This document shows, in pieces, positions 17,695 through 25,566 of a DNA stretch of 43,902 bases (positions are counted from its first letter, which is position 1; the number at the start of each line of letters is the position of its first letter). The DNA lies in assembly GCA_029863385.1 (NCBI GenBank), contig JAOTVU010000021.1:1-43902 (forward strand), in the 5' to 3' direction. The notes under the pieces were generated by a model that did not search any database, had not been told where the DNA came from, and worked only from the letters and a program-made list of their open reading frames with translations. A program made the position numbers and the translations under genes. The stretch is from Acidimicrobiia bacterium. Lineage in GTDB: Bacteria; Actinomycetota; Acidimicrobiia; Acidimicrobiales; SZUA-35.

Positions 17695-18843
17695 TCAGGA
17701 GCCCTGCTGCCCGGATTGCTCGACGGAGGCCGACCCGAACCACTCGGTGAAGGTCGGAACCTCGGTGACCAGGGCGCAGGCCATCCGCACCAGCGGCACG
17801 GCGGCCATTGCTCCTGACGCCTCGCCGAGACGGAGGTCGAGGTCGAGCAGCGGACGGAGTTCGAGGTGATCGAGCACGGCGGCGTGGCCGTGCTCGCCCG
17901 AGCGATGTCCGGCCCACAGGTGCCGCGACGCCTCGGGGTGGAGATGTTGGACGACCATCGCCGAGGCGCCGACCACGAACCCGTCGAGCAACACCGGTAA
18001 CGAGCGACAGCGGGCCTCGACCAGCGCACCGGCCATGGCCGCCAGCTCGGTGCCGCCCAGCTGACGCAGCGCCTCCAGCGCGGTGGTCGCGTCGTTGGTC
18101 GTCGGGCCGACGTGAGTTCGCAGGCTCCGACCGCCGCTCCCGGTCCCGGGCACCTCCGGCAGCTGCTCGTGGAATCGAGCGACTGCTGCGGACACGGCGC
18201 CGATCTTCCGGGCGAGGCCCTCGTCATCGACTCCGGTACCCCGTCCGACGATCATGTCCGCCGGACAGCCGAGCAGAGCGCAGATCACCGCTGCGGCCGC
18301 CGTCGTGTTCCCGATCCCCATCTCGCCGACGATGAGGAGGTCGACACCGTCACGTTCGCCGTAGTCGTCGCTCAGCGAGGCCACCGCCGCCCGGCCCCGA
18401 TCGAACGAACGCTGGAGCCGGTCCTGATCCATCGCCGGCTCGATCCTGATGTCGCCGGTTGGGGCGCCGACGCCCACGTCGACCACGTCGACCGTGGCTC
18501 CGACTGCCGCGGCCATCGCCGAGATCGACGCCCGGTTCTTCTCGAACGCTTCGACCATCGCCCCCGTGACCTCCGCCGGGTAGGCGCTCAGCGAGGCGAC
18601 GCCGTGATCGCCGGCGAAGATGATCGCCGCCGGTCGCTCCACCGCTGGAGTGGCCGTGCGTTGCCAGCCGGCGAGCCAGACGGCAACCTCGTCGAGGCGG
18701 GCCAGAGCCCCGGCGGGACGGAGGATGTCGGCCACCCGCTCGGCCACCGCGTGACGGCTCGCGACGTCGGCCGGCGGTGCCGCGGCGAGGTCGGCGGCAA
18801 GACGGGCCTGCCAGTGAGACCGGCCGAGGTCCGAGTCGGTCAT
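17695..18843 (-). CDS. cobT: Nicotinate-nucleotide-dimethylbenzimidazole phosphoribosyltransferase
   Basis: This 382-residue enzyme makes alpha-ribazole phosphate from nicotinate mononucleotide and a lower-ligand base, usually dimethylbenzimidazole. Recognisable stretches are IIFAGDHGVASLSAYP, GEMGIGNTTAAAA, FVVGASAMVVQHLHPEA, and LDLRLGEASGA, whose Glu is the catalytic base in the family. Length is slightly above that of the enteric enzyme. Its start overlaps the cobU stop by four bases, and cobS begins seven bases after its stop, so the three are one translationally linked unit. Confidence 0.95.
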   Translation of the reverse strand: MTDSDLGRSHWQARLAADLAAAPPADVASRHAVAERVADILRPAGALARLDEVAVWLAGWQRTATPAVERPAAIIFAGDHGVASLSAYPAEVTGAMVEAFEKNRASISAMAAAVGATVDVVDVGVGAPTGDIRIEPAMDQDRLQRSFDRGRAAVASLSDDYGERDGVDLLIVGEMGIGNTTAAAAVICALLGCPADMIVGRGTGVDDEGLARKIGAVSAAVARFHEQLPEVPGTGSGGRSLRTHVGPTTNDATTALEALRQLGGTELAAMAGALVEARCRSLPVLLDGFVVGASAMVVQHLHPEASRHLWAGHRSGEHGHAAVLDHLELRPLLDLDLRLGEASGAMAAVPLVRMACALVTEVPTFTEWFGSASVEQSGQQGS

Positions 18844-19391
18844 CGGGTGACTCCCATGGCGTGCAGAATACCGTGGCCATCGTCGAGCCGGAGCGCTCGA
18901 CCGGCCATCACCAGATAGCTGGTGTCGAGAGAGTCCGCCACGGCCTTGTTGCAGGACCCGAGCAGATCACGGTAGCGACGCCCGAGTTCGGTCGCCGGAT
19001 GCACACCCATCCCGACCTCGTTGCTGACAACGACCGCCGCTCGACGTGACAGCGCCCGGCCGATGGCCGTGACCCGGTCGACCACCGCGTCATCGTCGAG
19101 GCCGGCGAACAGCAGGTTGGCGACCAGGACGGTGATGCAGTCGACGATGATCAGGCCGCCCGGCTCGGTGGGCAGCTCGTCGGCACGGAGTTCGGGGCAC
19201 TCCAGGACGGTCCAGTGGCCCGGTCGTTCCCGACGGTGACGGTCGATGCGGACGGCCATGTCGTCGTCGAGCGCTCGGGCGGTGGCCACGAACGTCACCG
19301 GGCCCCGCCAGCCCTGGCCGATGGTCACGGCCAGCGAGCTCTTGCCGCTGCGCACACCGCCGAGTAGCAGGATGGATCGGGTGACGGTCAT
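18840..19391 (-). CDS. cobU: Adenosylcobinamide kinase / guanylyltransferase
   Basis: This 183-residue bifunctional enzyme phosphorylates adenosylcobinamide and then transfers GMP to it, making the substrate for CobS. The P-loop is GGVRSGKSS near residue 11. The RIDRHRRERPGHWTVLE segment carries the histidine region that takes GMP, and SNEVGMGVHP and LGSCNKAVAD are typical of CobU/CobP. ATG 19391 is chosen because the P-loop then sits at the normal distance from the N-terminus; the frame is open further to 19457. It is the first gene of cobU-cobT-cobS and lies 69 bases downstream of yaaA. I saw no cobalamin riboswitch in that short gap. Confidence 0.95.
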   Translation of the reverse strand: MTVTRSILLLGGVRSGKSSLAVTIGQGWRGPVTFVATARALDDDMAVRIDRHRRERPGHWTVLECPELRADELPTEPGGLIIVDCITVLVANLLFAGLDDDAVVDRVTAIGRALSRRAAVVVSNEVGMGVHPATELGRRYRDLLGSCNKAVADSLDTSYLVMAGRALRLDDGHGILHAMGVTR

Positions 19392-19460
19392 CGGCTGAGG
19401 ACGGCGAAGCGGGCTGGACAGGGCGGATCGGCCGGGCGGGCGAGCCGTCGCCGGCAACGA

Positions 19461-20243
19461 CTAGGACGGGTTGCGCCGGGTGAAGGCCGGACGATCGTCG
19501 GTCGAGCGGGCGGGATCGTGGGCGTATCCCATACCGTCGAACTTGGCGAGCTGGTCGACGTCGGAGATTCGCTCCCGCACCATCCACGCCGCCATCGAAC
19601 CGCGGGCTTTCTTGGCGAAGAAGCTGACGGTGCGGAAGTCACCGTCGCCTTTGGCGTCGAGGAAGGCGGGCGAGACGACGGGCCCTTCGAGCTCATCGGT
19701 ACGGACCGACTTGAAGTACTCGTTGGACGCCAGGTTCACGAGCACCTTCTCGCTGGGACTGGCGGCGAGATCGGTGTTCAGCATCTCGGTGATGCTGGAA
19801 CCCCAGAACCCGTAGAGGTCCGTACCCTTTTTCGTCTTCAGCTTCGAACCCATCTCCAGCCGGTACGGCATCATCAGATCGAGCGGCCGCAACACCCCGT
19901 AGAGGCCGGACAGGATCCGAAGCACCTTCTGGGAGTAGGAGAAGTCGCGCTGATTGAACGAACCGGCGTCGAGTCCGATGTAGACGTCGCCGTTGAAGGC
20001 GAGGATGGACGGGCGGGCCGACCCCTCGGGGAACGGCACCTCCCAATCCTGGAAACGTTCGTGGTTGAGCTCGGCCAGGTCCGACGAGATACCCATCATC
20101 TGTTTCAGGGAGCGGGGCGACTTCTTGGCCATCACCTCGACCAGCTCGGAGGCCTGATCGAGCATTCGGGGCTCGGACGATTTCGATGTGGCCAGCGGTG
20201 ACTCGTAGTCGAGCGACTTGGCGGGGGAGAGAACGATCAGCAC
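19461..20243 (-). CDS. yaaA: Peroxide stress protein YaaA family
   Basis: This 260-residue protein belongs to the YaaA (DUF328) family, which in E. coli lowers free iron under peroxide stress and binds DNA. It starts with the family hallmark LIVLSPAKSLDYES and contains RPSILAFNGDVYIGLDA, FSYSQKVLRILSGLYGVLRPLD and LYGFWG. GTG 20243 gives the normal family N-terminus; GGAAGG lies just before it. A promoter-like TTGAAC (20272-20277) with 16 bases to CACAAT (20250-20255), read on the minus strand, lies immediately upstream. It sits upstream of cobU on the same strand and may share its transcript. Confidence 0.92.
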   Translation of the reverse strand: MLIVLSPAKSLDYESPLATSKSSEPRMLDQASELVEVMAKKSPRSLKQMMGISSDLAELNHERFQDWEVPFPEGSARPSILAFNGDVYIGLDAGSFNQRDFSYSQKVLRILSGLYGVLRPLDLMMPYRLEMGSKLKTKKGTDLYGFWGSSITEMLNTDLAASPSEKVLVNLASNEYFKSVRTDELEGPVVSPAFLDAKGDGDFRTVSFFAKKARGSMAAWMVRERISDVDQLAKFDGMGYAHDPARSTDDRPAFTRRNPS

Positions 20244-20349
20244 CCTTCCATTGTGGCCAAAGACCAACGCAGTTCAAAGCCGCTGGTGCCCGACGACCTC
20301 CGGGAGTAGGGTCGACTGAGGGGAGACGTCAACCACGAAAGGCAACACC

Positions 20350-20556
20350 ATGGCAGTGACAAAGATCATCGAGGTCGTCGGTCGGTCGTCGGAGAGTTCC
20401 GATGCGGCGGTGAAGAACGCACTCGCCGAGGCGACCAAGAGCATTCGCGACGTCAAGGCCCTCGACGTGGTGTCCGTCGGTCTTCGCGGCGACAACATGG
20501 ATGAGTGGGGTGCCCTTGTGCGGATCTCGTTCCTCGTCGACAGCGTCGACGATTGA
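20350..20556 (+). CDS. Dodecin (flavin-binding storage protein)
   Basis: This 68-residue protein has the dodecin pattern: KIIEVVGRSSESSDAAVKNALAEATKSIRDVKALDVVSVG, then a beta-strand pair ending VRISFLVDS. Dodecins assemble as hollow dodecamers that bind flavins or their breakdown products and protect them from light and redox damage. AAAGG (20337-20341) lies eight bases before the ATG. It is divergent from yaaA, with about 105 bases between starts. The usual flavin-stacking tryptophan of archaeal dodecins may correspond to the W in MDEWGALVRI, but I cannot be sure of the alignment. Confidence 0.88.
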   Translation: MAVTKIIEVVGRSSESSDAAVKNALAEATKSIRDVKALDVVSVGLRGDNMDEWGALVRISFLVDSVDD

Positions 20557-20584
20557 CAACCTCACCAGGATCCGCAGCTGGCGG

Positions 20585-21358
20585 TCATTCGCCCTGAGGT
20601 CGGCTGAGTTCCACTGAGGTGCCCGGCGACCAGAGGGCCTGGCCCGGACCGACGGAAGGAGGGAGGCCCGCCGCGATGAGGACCTCGTCGTCGAAGAACT
20701 CGACCGAGGCCCGATGCAGGACCCAGGGCTCGTGAACGGTTGTGATGGTTCGGATCTCGTCGGGTGCATCCCACCACCGAGGCGGCAGAAAGATCCGCCA
20801 GCGAGCGGTGAGGAAGCGCTCGACGTCGGTCGGGGCTGTCTCGGGCCCTCTGGCCAGTTTGAGCCGGGCCGTCGTCCCGTCCGGGCGATGGGTCCAGTAC
20901 TCGATTCGATCACCGGCGGACGAGAAACGTGACTCGGCCTCGTACGCCGACAGGTTGAGCCACCGTCGAAACCCGGCCGCCACCAACCTCCGATTGGTGT
21001 CGACCGACAACAGCCAGAGTCCGGGCCGGCCGACCCGGTCGACCACCGCGACCACCGCGCGAACCTCGGCCACCTCCGGTCGCAGGCGAACGTGGGGTAG
21101 CCGGGGCAGTCGGTCGAGCCGGGAGTCGCGGTGTCGGAGGCGGCCCGGTGCCACCGTCAGGAACTGGTAGCCGGCCCACGCCCGTCCGCCGTAGAGATCG
21201 ACTCCGACCGACGGTGGCAGTAGCCGGGCCACCACGTCGGGATCGTAGGCCCAGTGGACGAAGCCGACCGATCGCCATCCCACGGTGATCGACCCTCGGG
21301 CGGGGGCCTCCGGACAGGCGGCTGCAAACAATCCCTCCCGCTCGATCCCTGCCGTCAC
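20585..21358 (-). CDS. DUF2071 (YqjF-like) family protein
   Basis: This 257-residue soluble protein of unknown function matches the YqjF/DUF2071 pattern: GFVHWAYDPDVVARLLPPSVGVDLYGGRAWAGYQFLTV near the N-terminus, GLWLLSVDTNRRLVAAGFRRWLNLSAY in the middle, and a C-terminal LTARWRIFLPP and EPWVLHRASVEFFDDEVLIAAGLP. The family has an acetoacetate-decarboxylase-like beta fold in known structures, but no reaction is assigned. The start is GTG 21358. It is transcribed toward dodecin, with the two stops 28 bases apart. The 264 bases between its start and the fumC stop hold nothing I can support. Confidence 0.82.
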   Translation of the reverse strand: MTAGIEREGLFAAACPEAPARGSITVGWRSVGFVHWAYDPDVVARLLPPSVGVDLYGGRAWAGYQFLTVAPGRLRHRDSRLDRLPRLPHVRLRPEVAEVRAVVAVVDRVGRPGLWLLSVDTNRRLVAAGFRRWLNLSAYEAESRFSSAGDRIEYWTHRPDGTTARLKLARGPETAPTDVERFLTARWRIFLPPRWWDAPDEIRTITTVHEPWVLHRASVEFFDDEVLIAAGLPPSVGPGQALWSPGTSVELSRPQGE

Positions 21359-21622
21359 CGCCCCGCCCTCGCTCGCTCAGAGGACCGGAACGGACTGGAC
21401 CGCTCTGCTGTTCCCACCTGCTGCCATCGCTACCTCCAGGGTTGTCGGCCTCATCGCTCGAGACGTCGGCGTTCGCGGCCGACCCGATGATCCGCGGTTC
21501 CAGAGTACACAACGCCCGAGGGGCCGTTGGTGTTCGGCCGGCCCAGCCGGCAGGACGAGGCAGTGTTGGCGGACCTGGATCTCGGCAACCACTGAGTGTT
21601 GCCGGCCCCGATGTTCCGATGT

Positions 21623-23005
21623 TCACTGAGGCCCGGTACTGTTCGGTCGAGCCAGCAGCGATGGATCGAGCACGCGCCGGGCCCGATCCGGATCGAGCAG
21701 TCCTCGGTCGACCACCACATCGAGGACCGTCCGGCCGGTGCGATGGGCCTCCTTCACGACGTGAGCGGCTGCGTCATAACCGATCTCGAGGTTGAGTCGG
21801 GCCGCCCCGGCGAGCGTGGCGTCGGCATAGGCCCGGCATTGAGCCTCGTTTGCCTCGAGGTCGGAACACAGCGCAGCGAAGACCGTCGTGGCCGATGTCA
21901 GCAGGGTCAGCGAGTCGAGCAGGTTGCGGGCCATCAACGGTAGGAACACGTTGAGCTCGAAATCGCCCTGCGAGCCGGCGAAGGCGATTGCGGCATCGTT
22001 GCCGAAGACCTGGGCGCACACCTGGAGGACCACTTCGCAGATCACCGGGTTCGTCTTCCCCGGCATGATCGACGAGCCCGGTTGGAGCTCGGGAAGGATC
22101 AGCTCGCTCAAACCGGTTCTCGGCCCGCTACCGAGCCAGCGAACGTCGTTGGCGATCTTGAACAACGTGACGGCGAGATTCCGCAACTGAGCCGACAACT
22201 CCACGAGCGAATCTTGACCGCCCTGCACCGCGAAGTGGTTGGCTGCCACCGTCAGATCCAGATCGGTTCGCTCGGCCAGGATGTCAACGGCCCTGGTGGC
22301 GTAGCCGACGGGCGCGTTCAACTCGTTGCCGGTGGCTGTTCCTCCGAGCGGCAACGCCCCGACGCGCCCGACGCTCGACGTAAGCCGATCCACAGCCTCT
22401 CCGATCGCAAAGCGGTAGCCGGTGAACTCGTCGCCCAGCATGATGGGCGTGGCATCCATCAAGTGGGTCCGCCCGGCCTTGACCACCGAATCGAACCGGG
22501 TGGCTGCGCCCGCCAGCTCCTCCTCCAGCGACCGCAGGGCGGGAAGCAGGTGGTGGACGAGGACCGTCAGTGCGGCGACCCGGATGGCGGAGGGAATCGT
22601 GTCGTTCGACGACTGCGAGGCGTTGACGTGGTCATTGGGATGCACCGGTGACCCCAGTCGCCGTTCAGCCAGGGTGGCGATCACCTCGTTCATGTTCATG
22701 TTGGTGGATGTTTCCGATCCGGTCTGGAACACGTCCACCGGAAACTGGTCGGCCCATCCACCGGCGATGATCTCGTCGGCCGCCGATGTGATGGCGGCGG
22801 CCATCGGCACCGACACGCCGGTGAGCTCCTCGAACTCCGTATTCGCGGTGGCCGCGGCCGCCTTGACATGGCCGAGAGCGATGAGCACCGCCTGGGGCAT
22901 GGGCTCGCCCGATATCGGGAAGTTTTCGATGGCGAGAGCGGTGTTCGACCCATACAGCGAGGGATTCTCCGGTACGGCCGGATTCTTTTCGTTCGAAGGG
23001 CTCAT
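21623..23005 (-). CDS. fumC: Class II fumarate hydratase
   Basis: This 460-residue tricarboxylic-acid-cycle enzyme interconverts fumarate and malate without an Fe-S cluster. Family blocks are in order: FQTGSETSTNMNMNEVIA, HPNDHVNASQSSNDTIPSA, GRTHLMDATPIMLGDEF, GGTATGNELNAP, and the signature loop GSSIMPGKTNPV with its catalytic serine. Length fits FumC. Aspartase is the closest alternative; the block around NASQSSND and the overall length favour fumarase, but the two are hard to separate by eye. The ATG has GGAG about nine bases upstream. It is divergent from the NuoF-like gene, with 101 bases between starts. Confidence 0.93.
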   Translation of the reverse strand: MSPSNEKNPAVPENPSLYGSNTALAIENFPISGEPMPQAVLIALGHVKAAAATANTEFEELTGVSVPMAAAITSAADEIIAGGWADQFPVDVFQTGSETSTNMNMNEVIATLAERRLGSPVHPNDHVNASQSSNDTIPSAIRVAALTVLVHHLLPALRSLEEELAGAATRFDSVVKAGRTHLMDATPIMLGDEFTGYRFAIGEAVDRLTSSVGRVGALPLGGTATGNELNAPVGYATRAVDILAERTDLDLTVAANHFAVQGGQDSLVELSAQLRNLAVTLFKIANDVRWLGSGPRTGLSELILPELQPGSSIMPGKTNPVICEVVLQVCAQVFGNDAAIAFAGSQGDFELNVFLPLMARNLLDSLTLLTSATTVFAALCSDLEANEAQCRAYADATLAGAARLNLEIGYDAAAHVVKEAHRTGRTVLDVVVDRGLLDPDRARRVLDPSLLARPNSTGPQ

Positions 23006-23106
23006 GTCGGTGAACTCCGGTTGTCGTCGTGGTTAGCTGTTGTCCTACTTTCCTCCACGCTATGGTCGGAAGTGCATCTGTCGTCCACCGTGGAAGGGCT
23101 GATCGG

Positions 23107-24465
23107 ATGGGTCGCCGAAGGATCCTGCTGTCCGACGAACAAGTGTTGGGCCTCGACGCCTACGAATCGAGGGGCGGAGGCGCCGGCCTGCGGGCACTCG
23201 CCGACCGGGGGCCGGAGCGTGCTCTCGATGAGCTTGAGCTTTCGGGCCTCCGTGGTCGGGGCGGTGCAGGATTCCCCACGGGCCTGAAGTGGCGCTCGAT
23301 CGTGGCCGGTGGTCCGTCCGCCGGCGAACGGTTTGTGGTGGCCAACGGTGCCGAGGGCGAACCGGGCACGTTCAAGGACCGGTACCTCCTCCGGAACAAC
23401 CCCTACTCGATGCTCGAGGGTCTGGCCATTTCGGCCGCCGTGGTGGGTGCCCGTCGGGCCTATGTGGCGGTCAAGGCGTCGTTCGCCGCCGAGATCGAGC
23501 GGCTGTCGGATGCCATCGTCGAGACGGCCGGCGCCGGCTGGTGGCCCGAGGTCGAGGTGTCGATCGTCGGCGGTCCCGAGGAATACCTGTTCGGCGAGGA
23601 GAAAGCGCTCCTCGAGGTCATCGAGGGTGAGGATCCTCTCCCTCGCCAGTTCCCACCGTACGTCTACGGCCTGTTCACCACCAGCCCGCAGATGGGATGG
23701 TCGGCCGGCCGCAGCCTCGACCATCGTGACCAGGGAGCCAACCCGACGCTCGTCAACAACATCGAGACGCTGGCCAACGTTCCGGCGATCATCGCCCGGG
23801 GTTGCGAGTGGTTTCGATCGATCGGCACGGCCGAGTCGCCGGGCACGTTGCTGTGCACGATCTCGGGTGACACCAACCGACACGGCGTCGATGAGTTCGA
23901 GATGGGGACCCCTGTAGGTGAGATCGTCGACACGATCGGCGGTGGCGTGGCCGATGGACGCGCCACCCGGTATCTGCTCTCCGGTGTCTCGAACCCGGTC
24001 CTGCGTGGCGAGCTGCTGAACACGCCGGCGTCCCACGAGGCCCTCTCGGCTGTCGGTGCAGGCCTCGGAACCGGCGGCTTCATGGTGTTCGACGATCGAA
24101 CCGATCCGATCGAGCTGGCACACGCGGTCTCCCGATTCCTGTGGATCGAATCGTGTGGGCAGTGCCCGGCCTGCAAACTCGGGTGTGAGCACGTGACGTT
24201 GCTCCTCGGCGACGCGATCAACACGAGGAGGGTCGACCTCGGCGTGTTGTCGGCCCGGTTGAACACCGTCAACGACGCCGCCCGCTGTTATCTGCCAACC
24301 CAGGAACAGCAGGTTGTCGGAAGCCTTCTCGTCGACGTTCGAGACGATGTGGTGGGCCAGCGCCGCAACCTGTTGATCGCTCCGATCTCGGATCTGGTCG
24401 ACGGCCGCTTCGTGTTGGCCGAACGTCATCGATCCAAGCGCCCGGACTGGACCTACCCCGATTAG
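23107..24465 (+). CDS. NuoF-like NADH-binding flavoprotein, stand-alone
   Basis: This 452-residue protein is built like the NADH/FMN subunit of complex I: GLRGRGGAGFPTGLKW (FMN/NADH glycine-rich loop), NGAEGEPGTFKDRYLL, the SLBB-type domain at about 250-330, and a C-terminal 4Fe-4S site CGQCPACKLG with a further cysteine in AARCYLP. No other nuo genes are near, so it is not the complex I subunit in its usual operon. It more likely serves a soluble NADH-dependent redox system or a formate-dehydrogenase-like partner. ATG 23107 is chosen for GGAAGGG at 23093-23099, seven bases upstream; the frame is open from 23029 but the added residues do not match the family. Confidence 0.85.
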   Translation: MGRRRILLSDEQVLGLDAYESRGGGAGLRALADRGPERALDELELSGLRGRGGAGFPTGLKWRSIVAGGPSAGERFVVANGAEGEPGTFKDRYLLRNNPYSMLEGLAISAAVVGARRAYVAVKASFAAEIERLSDAIVETAGAGWWPEVEVSIVGGPEEYLFGEEKALLEVIEGEDPLPRQFPPYVYGLFTTSPQMGWSAGRSLDHRDQGANPTLVNNIETLANVPAIIARGCEWFRSIGTAESPGTLLCTISGDTNRHGVDEFEMGTPVGEIVDTIGGGVADGRATRYLLSGVSNPVLRGELLNTPASHEALSAVGAGLGTGGFMVFDDRTDPIELAHAVSRFLWIESCGQCPACKLGCEHVTLLLGDAINTRRVDLGVLSARLNTVNDAARCYLPTQEQQVVGSLLVDVRDDVVGQRRNLLIAPISDLVDGRFVLAERHRSKRPDWTYPD

Positions 24466-24562
24466 CGGCAACGTGCCCGTTGCGGGTCTCGAGCGCAGCC
24501 CCGTTTCAGCCACAGAGTTTGCGGAACGCAGACTCGCGAAGGCGGTCCTCCGGACCGGTGAC

Positions 24563-25351
24563 CTAGTCCTGGGCCACCATGGCCACTTCGATGCGATCCT
24601 GGCGCCACTCCCGAGCGGCCTCGAGCGCCGAGTCGGCCGCTTCCAGCACCTCGGTCGGGCCGAAGGCGTGGGCCGGGTAACACGCCACACCGGCCCACAG
24701 GGTCAGGTTGCCGGTTCGGTCGGCGAGGTGACGGCGAATCCGCTCGACGGTCCAGATCGCGCCGTTCTCGGGTGTGTCCTCCAGGAGCAGCGCGAAGTCG
24801 CCGTTTCGGAGACGGCAGGCCGTGTCGGCCTCACGCAGGGTCGCCTTGATCGCCTCGGTGACGACGTCGGCCTCGGTGGGAACCGGATCACTGGTCGGCA
24901 GGCCCTCGACGACCTGCAGGATGACGATGGCCACTGGCCGCAGGTGGCGACGGGCGGCGGCGATCCGGGACTCCAGTGCCACCAGGAAGAAGTTCTCGCT
25001 GAACAGGCCCGTCGACTGGTCGATCAGCGGATCGGCGCCGGCGTCGGTTTCCGACCCGAAGTCGACGTCGGCCTCGGCCTCGGCTGAGACGGCGGCCAGC
25101 TCGTCCCGAAGCCGCGACTCGGTTTCCTTCGCCTCGTGTCGAACGCTTCGCAGCTCCTCCTCGACCAGCGACTGAACGGCGGCCTGTTCCTCCAACTGCT
25201 GGGCGATACGTAGCCCGGCGACGCCGGCGGCGAGCGCCAGGACTCCGGCGACGGCGCCGAAACTGGGTGCGCCGAGGCCGAGGCCGATCATGCCGGCTGC
25301 CAGGCCCAACACACCGGCAGCGATGCCGGGAAGGGCAGTTTTGGTGCTCAC
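24563..25351 (-). CDS. Membrane protein with a degenerate GGDEF domain
   Basis: The 262-residue protein has two hydrophobic segments (about 8-27 and 31-50), a coiled-coil-like stretch rich in E, Q and R (about 51-95), an acidic linker, and a C-terminal domain with diguanylate-cyclase layout. That domain runs DQSTGLFSENFFLVALESRI, then VAIVILQVVEG, then ADTACRLRNGDFALLLED. The signature GGDEF is RNGDF (residues 182-186), so the catalytic glycine and glutamate are missing and synthesis of cyclic di-GMP is unlikely. It may bind a nucleotide or serve as a scaffold. The start is GTG 25351, and no partner EAL protein is nearby. Confidence 0.7.
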   Translation of the reverse strand: MSTKTALPGIAAGVLGLAAGMIGLGLGAPSFGAVAGVLALAAGVAGLRIAQQLEEQAAVQSLVEEELRSVRHEAKETESRLRDELAAVSAEAEADVDFGSETDAGADPLIDQSTGLFSENFFLVALESRIAAARRHLRPVAIVILQVVEGLPTSDPVPTEADVVTEAIKATLREADTACRLRNGDFALLLEDTPENGAIWTVERIRRHLADRTGNLTLWAGVACYPAHAFGPTEVLEAADSALEAAREWRQDRIEVAMVAQD

Positions 25352-25512
25352 GGTTGATCTCGCAACTCTGACGGGTCCCTTTGCAGCGGCTGGCCGTGAT
25401 CGGCACGTCGGTCGAGGAAGCTCTGACTATCCATCGGCGTCAAACGAGCCGACCTGAGCTTGAAGTGTACGTGTCTCGCGCCGCTCCACAAGCGCCTCGC
25501 CCATCCCATCTG

Positions 25513-25550
25513 TGCGCCTGCGGCCCGGGTTCCCGGGTCTGGGGCGCACC
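25513..25550 (-). terminator. Hairpin downstream of the ethylmalonyl-CoA mutase gene
   Basis: The outer arms are GTGCGCC (25513-25519) and GGCGCAC (25544-25550); the inner arms are CCCGGG (25525-25530) and CCCGGG (25533-25538) around TT. It starts 16 bases past the mutase stop and lacks a T-run. Confidence 0.55.
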
Positions 25551-25566
25551 GAACGGTCTTTGCGGG

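Noticed and set aside
23002..24690. A 562-codon minus-strand frame opposite the NuoF-like gene
   Set aside because: Composition is that of a shadow frame, and the opposite strand has intact FMN, NADH and Fe-S motifs.
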